Program-made: the position numbers and the translations under genes | Source of the DNA: Temnothorax longispinosus | Lineage: Eukaryota > Arthropoda > Insecta > Hymenoptera > Formicidae | Direction of reading: 5' to 3' | Length of the DNA stretch: 64,000 bases | Assembly: GCF_030848805.1 (NCBI RefSeq) | Contig: NC_092361.1 | Coordinates: 6,386,001-6,450,000, forward strand | Shown here: positions 54,323 through 64,000 of the stretch, in pieces | Layout of the letters: every line of letters begins with the position of its first letter | Position numbering within the stretch: position 1 is the first letter of the stretch | The notes under the pieces: model-generated | What the model was told of the DNA's origin: nothing | What the model saw: only the letters and a program-made list of their open reading frames with translations | Database searches by the model: none

Positions 54323-57300
54323 CTTGTATGTACAATTGCGTCGGTGTTTCCAGACGCGTGTCTACATCGGCGATCAATAAAACGATGGCGGAGAGCGGAA
54401 TATTTCGACAGGGTGTGCGTGTATTTTCGCTAAAGACACCCCCGACACGTCGCGTTCTATCTGTATTTGCACCCCGCTGCATCCCTTGTGCTACCACCGC
54501 CTACGCGCTGTCCCTTTCCCGGAAGTGATCGTTCTGCTCTGACATTATCCGTCTCGCTGACGATATCCCACGAGATGTCGCGTCGAGGGGGGTTGATAAC
54601 GTCGTGGACGTTTCCCCGTTATCGTCCTACGTCGGACGACGAGTGACGGACGCATTGTGATTCGAACGGCGACGTCTCGGAAAAGTTATAGAGGTCTTAA
54701 ATGTTTTGTTATACCTCACCGTTTTGTGAGATGTAATAAAAAAGAATAACATTACAAACACAAGTCACGGCATCGTTGAGAACACGTGCGACAGAAGGCT
54801 TATCTCATCTGCCGATATTAGCTTGATTCGTACAACGCTCGCATTTTCAATCGTTTTTATGAAACTATATAGCGTTTCATGCCTATTAAAGAAGAGCAGG
54901 GTTCTCGTTTATATAGTTAGAATTGTTTGTTTGCTTTATTTCGTTAGAATGAAAGCACCCACAAATCTGACCTGAATAAAAGCCAGACATCTTACTCATC
55001 TAACCATCGACAAGGGAGGCGAATTCTGTTTTCCTCGACCCTCGTAGTATCGACTTACAACAGCAAATATACTCTCGTGTGGAACTATACAGGGTGTGTC
55101 AGAAATGCCACGCTCTTTCTTCAGTTAGATTCGCTCGGGCAAATCCAAAGTCGATCTATTTTGCTAAAGAAGATTCGCTAGCGAACGCAATTGCAAGCTT
55201 ATGCAAAATTAAGTATTAAGCGGGATCGCGTCATCTCAAATATTAAAGTCGGTCACATATCCGGAATAAATTAAAATTGATCAGTCTGCGTATTTCACTT
55301 GCTTTACAAAGCTACAAGTAAACTGTTCTTCACGCGGACATTTGCATTTTATGATTACAAAATCTGCTTTGTATTAATATATCATTCATATACTATAAAA
55401 ATCCGCGGGATTTATAAAACAAAGATTACTACTTTAATAATATGAAAAAGATTGTCTCATGAGTTAAGATTAATAGCGATCATGAAAGCGTTACGCCTTG
55501 TACATGTAACATATCATCGCGATATAGAGCTATATAAGCTTTCTCTACGATCGTTGAAGCATATCATGCGGTGTGACATGTTCTGACAACGACGAAAGTG
55601 CAGCCAGAAATTCGACGAATGACCCGCAAACTTTTCAGTACGAGACGATCGAAGGCATCTCGCGAGAAACCTCGAGACGTGCTTTCCACCGAGATATCCA
55701 GTTGCAAGCGATAATGCATCCTCGATATGTATTCCCGACACGTACAATGTAGGTGGAATAGCAATACGGATGATGCATTAAAGATTCTGCATGGATGTCT
55801 TGTCAGTGTAATAATTAATAAACGCAATTTCTACTTCCTTGCTCGCCGTGAATTCTCGATTTGACGAAAGACCGTAAAATATACAAAAATATACGGTATA
55901 AATGCGAATAAAACATATATAGGTACACGTTTTACACTGTCGATATATCGGATTTATATGACATATTCCTCGACTATCATTAAGTTACGACAAAAGATAT
56001 GTTCTGATTTAAACCTTTAAAAATTATTCGCGAATGTCCCCGTTAAATAATAATTTTGTGTAATGGTTAATATTACAAATTATTAATATTTTCCCATTAA
56101 TAAGTTCCCAAATTACTTTTCTCAAAACTTATTTTACGAAAAGAAACTTTGTTATGTATTTTTTAATTATATAAAAGAGGATTTATATGGAAAATCATTT
56201 TTCAAAAAATTGTTTTCTTTGTTTTTTTCGGGTGAATGCCTGTCCGCATAAAAATATACACGCCGCGAAATATAGAACAGAAGAGAAACTTTCTTTATAT
56301 CGAAAAAAGTGAATGGTTTGGTAAATGTTTTTTTGTAATTTCCAAAACTAATAATTCCAGACTATATTTTAAATAAAATAATTAAAGCGTAATCTTGGAG
56401 CGTAATCATATAATTTTTCCAAGTATTTTCGTGAAAAAAGCAGATCCCATTGAAGGGATGCCATCAGATCGCCATGTTGCTTGACAAAGTCGATACTGGG
56501 TCTTGTGGATTTTTCTCCCTAGAACCCTTTGATGACGATGTGTATCCGATTTCACCAGGAAATATCCTCCTTTATACTCTTTGATACACAGTGATCAAAA
56601 TTGATCGAAGAGTCGACCATCAAGTTTTTCTTGAGAAAAAGTACACTCTACGACGACATATATCAGTTACAGTGTTTGCAATTTTGTCGATATTTTATAA
56701 TTAATGCGATCGGTGTCTCTATTCACGTTGCGCAAATAATGCAAAATTGCGTAAATTTACTTATCTGACCGGCGAAACGCCGTAAAAGTGCTCTATAATT
56801 TGTTGGCCGACTTTAATGACCGCTTTTATCACTCTTTTCTCTGAGACGCTTTCACGTCTTCTTATTTTACTGCTCGCTCCGTTACATTTATTATTCATAT
56901 GTTCACTATCTGCTTTAATTCAAACGCGCCGTACTCTTAAGATATTTATAGTTGGACGAACTTATAATTAATGACTATGCATAATTATAAAGGATAATGA
57001 ACGCCAATATCCTCAAACTTGCATTAAACAAAAAGGAAAATTTATGAACTTCCTTCCGATGTTCTTATCTAAATCTCTTCTTTCCATATACACATTTCAT
57101 TCGCAAGCAGGATTTTTGATGATTTTTCAGAAATTTGTTAGATATTAATCTCGCCTTTTCAAATTTTATGTTTTATTTTTAGAATTATTACCATTTTGAA
57201 CATTAATACACAATATTGTCACGTTTTTTTTCATCGAAAAATATTTATTTTGTCAATTTTGCACCGTTTATTTACTAGTATCTATTTTGTATTGTTATGT

Positions 57301-59411
57301 GTTGTAGAGAATAAAATTCATTGTTATTATTATTTCATTTTTCTCACCATTCTTCACTTATCACTAAAATGATTTTGTTTATAATGAAATTTATGTCCTA
57401 AAAATAAAACGATTGTCTTTAATGGCTAAATAGAAATCAAGAATTAGTTTAAATATTTCAATAAAATAGCTACGACAAAGAGAGTCATTTCCAAACACAA
57501 TATTCAGCTGAACGCGCGATCGACCACGCAACTTATGCAGTCGCGATTGTTCCCATTCGTTAACATATTGTGTCAGCGTGTTCTCGACACCCTACGGTCC
57601 GGAGACGCGAAAAGTTTCAATAGAGAGTGTGTTTCATGTCGATGGCGCGAGACATTCAGACATAGGTAAATGATGTGGCGGGCAATGCCAATGGCGTAAC
57701 GTCATCCGACAATGTCAAGCATCGTTCGATTGTTTCAGAATAGTTTGTGATATTTGTTGCTTGTTGAAAGCGTATTATGTGGAGACGTTGATATTTTAGA
57801 GGACCATTCACCAAGGTGCCCATTAACAAGGATTATTACGAAAGATTCACGCTGCATCTGTTGTTTGATGTGTGAAATCAGATTCAATAGATATTCAATA
57901 GATATAGATTTATTTTTTTATTCGAGAGAGAAATCTCGTTAGATGGAGTAGAAAGCACGTTCTTCCGTCGGATATCGGAATGTCAAATATCTGCCATCGC
58001 ACATAATGTTGAATTCTCCATTACACGTACATTAAACGATGAAAAACGTTCCGCTATGTACGTTCGTTCCTTACTTTTCCCTCGTATTTTGATCAGAAAA
58101 TTACCATTCGTATATTTGTAACATAAATTATGAGGGTTGAATAAGAAATGAATGATTGGGGCTGTCAGCAAGAAGTTTTAGAATACCCCGAGCGCGATGT
58201 TTCACTCGCATTGCACATTGCAGCTGTCATTAATGCACCGTCGAACCTAGGACACCGAGTGACCCAAATCCACTGGAAATTTTGCAATCGGGTGTCACTG
58301 GCATTCCATCGCCGCCGGCGACACAATTATCTCTTACAAAATACGATCCGCGCTGAAAATCCCAATTCGATCGCGGGTCTTCCCGTGTGCATTCAAACTG
58401 CGCATTCGTTTCCAAACGACTTTTATGCCATGTCAAAGCGTTAACTGCATTGCTTCTGGCATGCCGCGAAATAATAATGAAAACGTTTATATTTAACGCT
58501 TACGTATTTGACGATAAACAAATGGAATAATGCATTAACGAGTCGCGCCACTTTGTCTACTCGGCCCTGTGTGACAATCCTGCTTTCTATTTCGGGGATT
58601 CTCGTGAACGTTCCCCCAGGGCTTTTAAAACCACGAGACCTCGTTTACAAGAATCTGACAGGGACGCGCGCGCTTAGGATTGGAAGAACTGACGGATAAA
58701 TCTTTTTTCATCTACGTAGCCCCCAGTTTGATACATCACAACCGGGATGTGATATCTATTAATCATCACGACAGACGAACAATGATCGCCTTCGTAAATT
58801 ATTCTTCAATTTGTGCTTGATGGAATATTCATAAGAGCCTGACATTAACTGCCACTCCGAAAAAGTTTTAATAAGATCGCACAATACGATTGTCGTCCAC
58901 CACGATTTTTCAAACAGCTCTCATGTCTCGTCCTCATAAACCCTACTCCGTATTTATGCCTCGTAATTAGCGCTAAACAAATATTTGATTGAAAAACGGC
59001 GTATTATAGCGAAAAAATTTCAATTATAATATATCTCTTTTGTTAATATTATCTCACGGTAGATCACTCAGCAATGATTAGTTCAAGTTATTTAACTTAT
59101 GTAATATACTCAAATTGCTCGGCGTCTATAAGCATAGAGAAGATTGAACGTAAATCATGCGATATGAGTGGCAGTCTTCTCACAATTTTCGTTAGAAACT
59201 GCAACTGAGGTGTGTAAAAAAGGAAAAAAAGAAAAGAATAGCGGAAATATCGTGCATCTACAAACGCCGAAACGTTCCCAGCAAGACTGAGATGTAAACA
59301 CGTTAAGTTATCGTAATGGAACGAGAAAACAGGAGAAATGAGTAAAAATGCACCGAGCGGAAGATGGACGCGACTCTCCGTAGATATACACCCGCAGGGA
59401 GATTGCCAAGT

Positions 59412-59413
<2 letters not shown>

Positions 59414-59458
<45 letters not shown>
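59414..59458. repeat. (GA)n microsatellite
   Basis: About 22 uninterrupted GA units; on minus it gives spurious Ser-Leu frames. Confidence 0.95.
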
Positions 59459-59463
<5 letters not shown>

Positions 59464-60808
59464 GTCGGTTGATAGGCACCTCTGGACAGGGATGAAAGTA
59501 CCAAGGGGTGGATGAAGCCAAGCGAGGAGGAAACTAGGACGAGAGGTGTTGGCCCAGGATGGGAGTGCGTTGGTACCAGCTCGGGCCACTGACACGCCGT
59601 CCAGTCCTGCGCAACAGAAGGGGAGAAGGGGGGAGGGAAAGAAGGAAGCGAGAGGGTAGATGGAAACGCGTGGATTCTCGCCCCACCGACCGATGCAACC
59701 TACTTTGTCGCCTGTTTCATTTGTACGATAAAACGTCGCCCTATCCGTCTATCTTATCCGATGAGCGGTGATTTCCGTCCAGATGGAATTTTTCATCAGA
59801 GTTTTACGCTCGTCCGTTTGTTCGCCCGAGTTACATTTTGCATTCCGATTAAAACTTGGCCACTTCACGCGCGTGCGGTCGAGTTTTGCGTAATTAAATT
59901 GAATTTTTTGATAATCGAACGTCCTCGGAATTGACTATATGCAATGAAACATGCTTAATAAGCAAGTTTTCTCATCCACGCTGCAACTGATATAAAACTT
60001 TCGTTAAATTTTCTTAATACTCCGTTAAAGTTAAGCTAAAGTTCTCGGCTTCCTCGAGTTGTTAAATAGAGCTCGTTACTTTTTGTTCAAGCGTGGTTCA
60101 ATTTTAGTCTTCGCATTTTCTTCGCCGCAATTGCACGCTGAGGATTGTATAATTCTGTCCTTATGTTCCCGCGTGCGAGAGCGGGAGGAAAAGAGATGCA
60201 ATTCCGTCGCGGGGAACGGCATTGTCCGAACTGCCGAGTAATCTTCATCACTCGCCAAATCCTAACAACAGCCGCCGTTTATGGCATCGCGACACGTCCG
60301 ACCACAAATAGGTCTGTTCCACTTGCGAATATACGTATTGGAAAACCGTCCGTACTCTATTGTTCCTGTGACTTTGTCAACCGCAAGGATCCCGTGACAC
60401 AATTTGAATGTCGCGGTCGCGGTCGGTAGGAGGTCCGACCTTAAGTAGGACTTACTCCACTTGCGGTTTGCGGGAGAGATGCAAGATACGATCAAAGTTG
60501 ATCTCGATCTTTATTAGCTTATCGATTTATCTGGCGGTTTTGCTCTCTGGCACGACGATGAAGACTGGCACTTCAATCTTCTCTGTGTTTACCCCGGGTT
60601 TACCCGCTCGCAACACAAAATTCGGAATCTTGTTATCCTTCATCCATCACGCTCACTAACGAAATTCAGTTAATTAATAATGGTCTCCGGCAAATTCAGT
60701 TGATCATCTAGATTGAAGTACGAACGCCTGCGCATCGCATGTGACAATACTAATAACAATATTTTAATAATAATTCAGAAAGCTGATCTCATATTTTATT
60801 TGAAGCAG

Positions 60809-60955
60809 AGAACTAACAGCGACGGCAAATATTATTTTCGCGCGCTGCATCAAATCAAAATGATAATATCGAGCGGCACAACGTGCCAGAATCATCGTTC
60901 GGGCTCGTCCTCGATTCCATCGGCCTCTCCTTTCCGGAAGGAGCTTAAGGGCGGG
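60809..60955 (+). CDS. Exon 1 (coding from 60860)
   Basis: An acceptor TTTATTTGAAGCAG ends at 60808, giving a 51-base 5'UTR before ATG at 60860. The 32-codon coding part is Ser-rich and ends KELKGG at the donor GGG|GTAAGC. The frame is open upstream of the ATG through the acceptor, so an upstream coding exon cannot be excluded. Confidence 0.55.
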
Positions 60956-63017
60956 GTAAGCTTCGCGTCTGTAAAGTCGGCCGCAAATGCACCAAGTCGA
61001 GTGGCGGCGGTACGTCGACCGCCAATATCCGCAAACTCGGTCAGTAGGTCAACGACAGATGCATCCGGTGCAGTTGCGTGATCTCGCGGGTATAGAGTAA
61101 AATTCTCGTCCCGAGCCGAGTCACCTATCTCGAATCAAAAAATTTGAAATTATTATCAATCTAAGAAGAATAAATTTTCATTTTTGTTTCGCCTCCTTAC
61201 ATCTGGCCCGTATACTAATCTCCAATACTTAAAATTTTTGCTTTTGTTCTTATCGAATCTCTCATTCTTATTTTAATTATTATAATACTCCTTTTTTTGA
61301 CCGAAGTTCATACATCTCTCACTTCTTTCTTTTCAGCGTGTTTTTTCCTTAAATTCTTACACGTTGATTGATTCAGAATTGTGCAGTTGTTAATTTAAAA
61401 GTTGGCTCGAAATGTAGGACGAATATTTCACTTTATATCCACGTGAATCCTCGGATACTACCGTTACTTGCAAAATGGTTTCTCGATGAAAGACTCATCT
61501 CGCAAATGAAAACACGATCTCCGTCCTTTTCGTAGGCCACGAGAACGAAGAAATTCGTCAAGCTGGCGCCGTTCAAGCTCCGTTTCTCGAAGATGCTGAA
61601 ATCGCGCAGCTCCGGCGATAGTCGCAGCAACAGCGTGGAATCCGAGGAACAGCAACGGCAAATTAATCAGTCGTTGCCGTCGGGTACAGACGAGTTTGCG
61701 GATGTACCCGAGGCGGAAACGGACAAGAATTGTTTGTCGGTTAGGAACGAGCAGACGATTCCCAGCTCGCCTCCGCCCTCGTACGAGCACGTTCTCGAAG
61801 AGGTGAGTGCGCCATACCTCGGATGGGAGATTTTATTGATCGTTTTCGATACGGATATTATGTATCGCATGGATGACGATAAAAAAAAACATACTCGACA
61901 TTTTTGATCGTGTCAACCGAGAGCTGTTTGCGCGACCCGCATTCAATTCCGAGGATTACGTGTAGCAATGCGCTCGATTAATTCTATACAGGACGGAATA
62001 CCGTGGAACGCGAAATATGCGGCTCGAAGCGTCCCGAGGTCGGTATCTACGACAGCTCGTTGATGGAAAATGCAACCTGCGGGATTAACAGTGTACACGT
62101 GGACCTCGTGTGATCCGTCGTGCGATAATTCGCGCGACGTTGTCCATACATCACAATGTAACAAACAGTCGTGTCACACGTACAGCTGTTGCCAGTAGCG
62201 ATCACTCGCCACAGGCTGCACGCTACATTAAATCACTCTATGTGCGTGCGAAATGTCGTTTCATAATTTCTTACTTATCAAAATTTCGGAATCTTATCAA
62301 CCCGAAGTTTAACATTCTCTGTTCTTATTCTGTCATTTTTCGGTCTTTCTCAATCACAAAAATATTGCAATTTAGACACGAATGGAATCATCAGCTATCG
62401 CAAAGGAGGGGGACAAGGAGAAGCAGGTTCCCAGTAACGAAAAGAGCATGGAAGACGACGAAGACGGTGACGGAGGTGACGATGGAAGTGGCGGTCCTGG
62501 GGGTGGGGACAGAAAAGCAGCCAAAGGACCGAAGATACTTCATAAATCGAGCAAAGAGTTCTACAAGGCAATGGCGAAGCAGTGGGGCATAACTTGCAAA
62601 ATGAGCGATCATTGCAGATGTTTGGATTGCCAGGTACATTTCTAAAAACACGTTTCCGCTATTCGAGATATATATTTCATATAAATTCAAGTCTCGATAA
62701 TTCAAACTGTACCGATAACAAAACATATAAATTGTCAAAAAACATTTTTGTTTAAACAAAACTGACAGAAAAAGAGATAAATTTAAATTGGAATGATTGA
62801 TTGAAATAACAGTTTTTTGTTGACTCGGCTCGATTTTATGTTTAAAGTTCCGAAAGGTACAAGCAGTATCACCGTTAATCGCGTTCTGTTCCAGAGCCAC
62901 TACTTCGATTGCGACTACGACAAGGGCGAGCAAGGGAAGGGCGACGGCGGCCTCAGCGCCGGTACGCCGATGTTCATCTCCGAGGTGATGCACGGCACCG
63001 CCTGTGCCCTCCTGTAA
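60860..63017 (+). CDS. Four-exon gene: PPSY-motif protein with Cys-rich C-terminal part and CaaX box, 247 aa
   Basis: Exons 60860-60955, 61536-61802, 62376-62633, 62895-63017, all joined in phase 0 at GT-AG sites. The start ATG has the insect-type context ATCAAAATG. Protein: Ser-rich N-terminus; basic patch (TRTKKFVKLAPFKLRFSK, residues 35-52); acidic/Ser region; PPSY at 112-115 in SSPPPSYEHVLEE; Asp/Gly-rich linker; then KEFYKAMAKQWGITCKMSDH with cysteines at 195, 201, 203, 206 and 213; C-terminus Cys-Ala-Leu-Leu (244-247). A final Leu in a CaaX box normally directs geranylgeranylation, and the basic patch and cysteines could add membrane contacts. PPxY is the ligand for WW domains, such as those of NEDD4-family ligases. 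Role inferred: membrane-attached adaptor. Family not recognised. It lies head to head with the minus-strand PPxY/CaaX gene. Confidence 0.68.
60956..61535 (+). other. Intron 1 of the plus-strand gene (between coding exons 1 and 2)
   Basis: 580 bases, GTAAGC to CCTTTTCGTAG. No feature recognised. Confidence 0.55.
61536..61802 (+). CDS. Exon 2: basic patch and PPSY motif
   Basis: Acceptor TCCGTCCTTTTCGTAG, donor GAAGAG|GTGAGT; 267 nt, phase 0 both sides. It begins with a Lys/Arg-rich membrane-binding-like patch, passes a Ser-rich and acidic part, and ends six codons after the PPSY tyrosine. The exon boundary just behind the PPPSY motif mirrors exon 6 of the minus-strand gene. Confidence 0.76.
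61803..62375 (+). other. Intron 2 of the plus-strand gene
   Basis: 573 bases, GTGAGT to ATTGCAATTTAG. No feature recognised. Confidence 0.6.
62376..62633 (+). CDS. Exon 3: acidic linker and start of the Cys-rich segment
   Basis: Acceptor TTGCAATTTAG and donor CAG|GTACAT; 258 nt, phase 0 both sides. It encodes a charged linker with an Asp/Glu/Gly run, then KILHKSSKEFYKAMAKQWG and the first four cysteines of the cluster. Confidence 0.76.
62634..62894 (+). other. Intron 3 of the plus-strand gene
   Basis: 261 bases, GTACAT to GCGTTCTGTTCCAG. No feature recognised. Confidence 0.6.
62895..63017 (+). CDS. Terminal exon (4) with CaaX box
   Basis: 40 codons then TAA. It contains the last cysteine of the cluster (SHYFDCDYDKG), a Gly/Lys/Asp stretch, and a hydrophobic run GTPMFISEVMHG before the final CALL. 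Complete and in phase with exon 3. Confidence 0.74.
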   Translation, partial: SHYFDCDYDKGEQGKGDGGLSAGTPMFISEVMHGTACALL

Positions 63018-63500
63018 ATCGCCGCGTTCTTCCGGTTCCGCTTCTTTCCTCGACGGGAATGACGTCTATCTGATTACCACACGCACAAAACAGGAATCAG
63101 CGCCTAAAGAACGACGGGGGAGCTTCATGCATTTATATTCTGTACAAGATATGCAATGTCGGTGAGACATCGCGCGTATTTCAACATGAGAGAAAAAAAA
63201 GAAGCTACACACACGCGCGCGCGATGAAATATAAAGGCCTCGTAAGCTTTCGACGTACGAAGGTGCGAGATAAATTATTTTGAGATTAGACTACTAAGAC
63301 GCAGAGCACATCTAAAGACAACCAACGTATAAATGCGCTGCTCTTATACGAAGAGAAAACAAGAGGCAAACCCTTAGGTTTTTCTATGTATAGGAGTTGT
63401 CCATTTATCGGACGTAAAGTAGAGTAGAAGGAGATACATTTGAGCAATAAACAATTTTAAACAATTCGAATATCACGTCCCTCCAATAAAAGATTTTCAG
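63018..63500 (+). other. 3'UTR of the plus-strand gene
   Basis: Follows the stop codon and contains two AATAAA hexamers (63446-63451 and 63485-63490); the transcript probably ends shortly after one of them. Confidence 0.5.
63446..63451 (+). terminator. Poly(A) signal of the plus-strand gene
   Basis: AATAAA about 430 bases past the stop, with a second copy 39 bases further on. Confidence 0.5.
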
Positions 63501-64000
63501 CGTCTTTTTACGCTTGTCGAAAATAACGCTTTTGAAGAACACTTAAGAACCTAAAGAAAATTTTCTATTGCCGTATACTTGAATTGTTTAAATATGGCTT
63601 AACGTTCAAATGTGTCCTTATCTCTCTTACAGAGTTATTTTCTCAGCATTCGATGTAATGTGTGTCATACTACGTTGCAAAGAGCCGCGTAACGTTTGCA
63701 GAGTTATTTTGTGGCAACTTTGCGAAATTTGCGACGCAAGTCGTTTATCCTTATCGTGACCGGCGCTTAGAGACTAAACGTAGAAAGTCATGCGCTTTAT
63801 TACTGTCAATTGCATTGCACTCGTTCCTGGAGTTTTACGACAGAGTGACAGTTATAATGGACATGGAAAAACAGATAAAATGCCTCAATTCGATATTCCA
63901 TTCTCATTTTAAATCTCATTATTTGAAACACAATTGATTGTTTATAAGATTTCCTCATTAATTTTTGCAATATATTAATATTTCTCTTTTGAGTTTCAAG
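63501..64000. other. Right edge, nothing recognised
   Basis: AT-rich sequence after the poly(A) signals. A 91-codon open frame (63662-63937) shows no family feature or splice signals and is treated as chance. Confidence 0.5.

Larger units (their letters stand above)
54241..60808 (+). other. Presumed first intron of the plus-strand gene
   Basis: About 6.6 kb without recognised exons, first GC-rich (to about 54660), then AT-rich. It contains the GT repeat at 54270-54322, a possible transposon end near 55090 and the (GA)n run at 59414-59458. A well-placed ATG at 54385 (AAAACGATGGCGGAG) opens 47 codons but has no donor in a usable position. Confidence 0.4.

Noticed and set aside
54385..54528. 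47-codon frame starting at AAAACGATGGCGGAG
   Set aside because: Good start context, but no donor in a usable position and the frame ends in low-complexity Ser/Arg residues; could be an upstream frame in a longer 5'UTR.
55085..55110. ACAGGGTGTGTCAGAAAT, transposon-end-like
   Set aside because: No inverted partner or target duplication found within several hundred bases; kept only as a remark beside the similar string at 12770.
62391..62993. 200-aa minus-strand frame opposite the plus-strand gene
   Set aside because: Antisense shadow of exons 3 and 4 of the plus-strand gene; it crosses an intron.

Overview
The window looks like nuclear DNA of an insect, most likely a hymenopteran such as an ant. 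This is inferred from: AT-rich but CpG-replete DNA, many long (GA)n/(CT)n/(GT)n microsatellites, GT-AG introns of 0.1-24 kb, small MITE-like foldback elements, insect-style start contexts (CAAAATG) and a very low gene density. No bacterial, viral or CRISPR features were seen, and no rRNA or tRNA gene was recognised. Most of the long open frames in the window are chance frames in CpG-rich DNA. Three genes can be supported.

Layout: (1) 300-1640 is a GC/CpG-rich block with a (CGT)n repeat, promoter-like but without a confident gene. (2) 4807-5247 (+) is a one-exon coding region for a small soluble cytochrome b5-domain protein, preceded by a 5'UTR intron acceptor and followed by a poly(A) signal. 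(3) 9627-49165 (-) is a multi-exon gene reconstructed here from eight phase-compatible exons, giving about 478 aa. The protein carries two PPxY motifs (PPTY twice) and ends in Cys-Ser-Leu-Met, a CaaX prenylation box. Its 3' exons are well supported; the first and the 29-nt fourth exon are tentative. Its introns (one about 24 kb, one about 8.7 kb) hold only microsatellites and MITEs. (4) A CpG-rich promoter-like block at about 53.88-54.24 kb with a splice donor is probably the 5'UTR exon of the last gene. (5) 60860-63017 (+) is a four-exon gene of 247 aa, also with a PPxY motif (PPSY), a Cys-rich segment and a C-terminal Cys-Ala-Leu-Leu CaaX box.

The most interesting outcome is that the two multi-exon genes lie head to head (putative promoters about 5 kb apart), and both are predicted to make cytosolic proteins anchored by a prenyl group and able to recruit NEDD4-family WW-domain ubiquitin ligases. 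In both, a phase-0 intron falls a few residues after a PPP[ST]Y motif. Whether they are diverged paralogues or a functional pair cannot be decided here. Neither protein was matched to a named family, so gene symbols are left empty. All exon joins are inferences from reading frame and splice-site sequence, with no transcript data.
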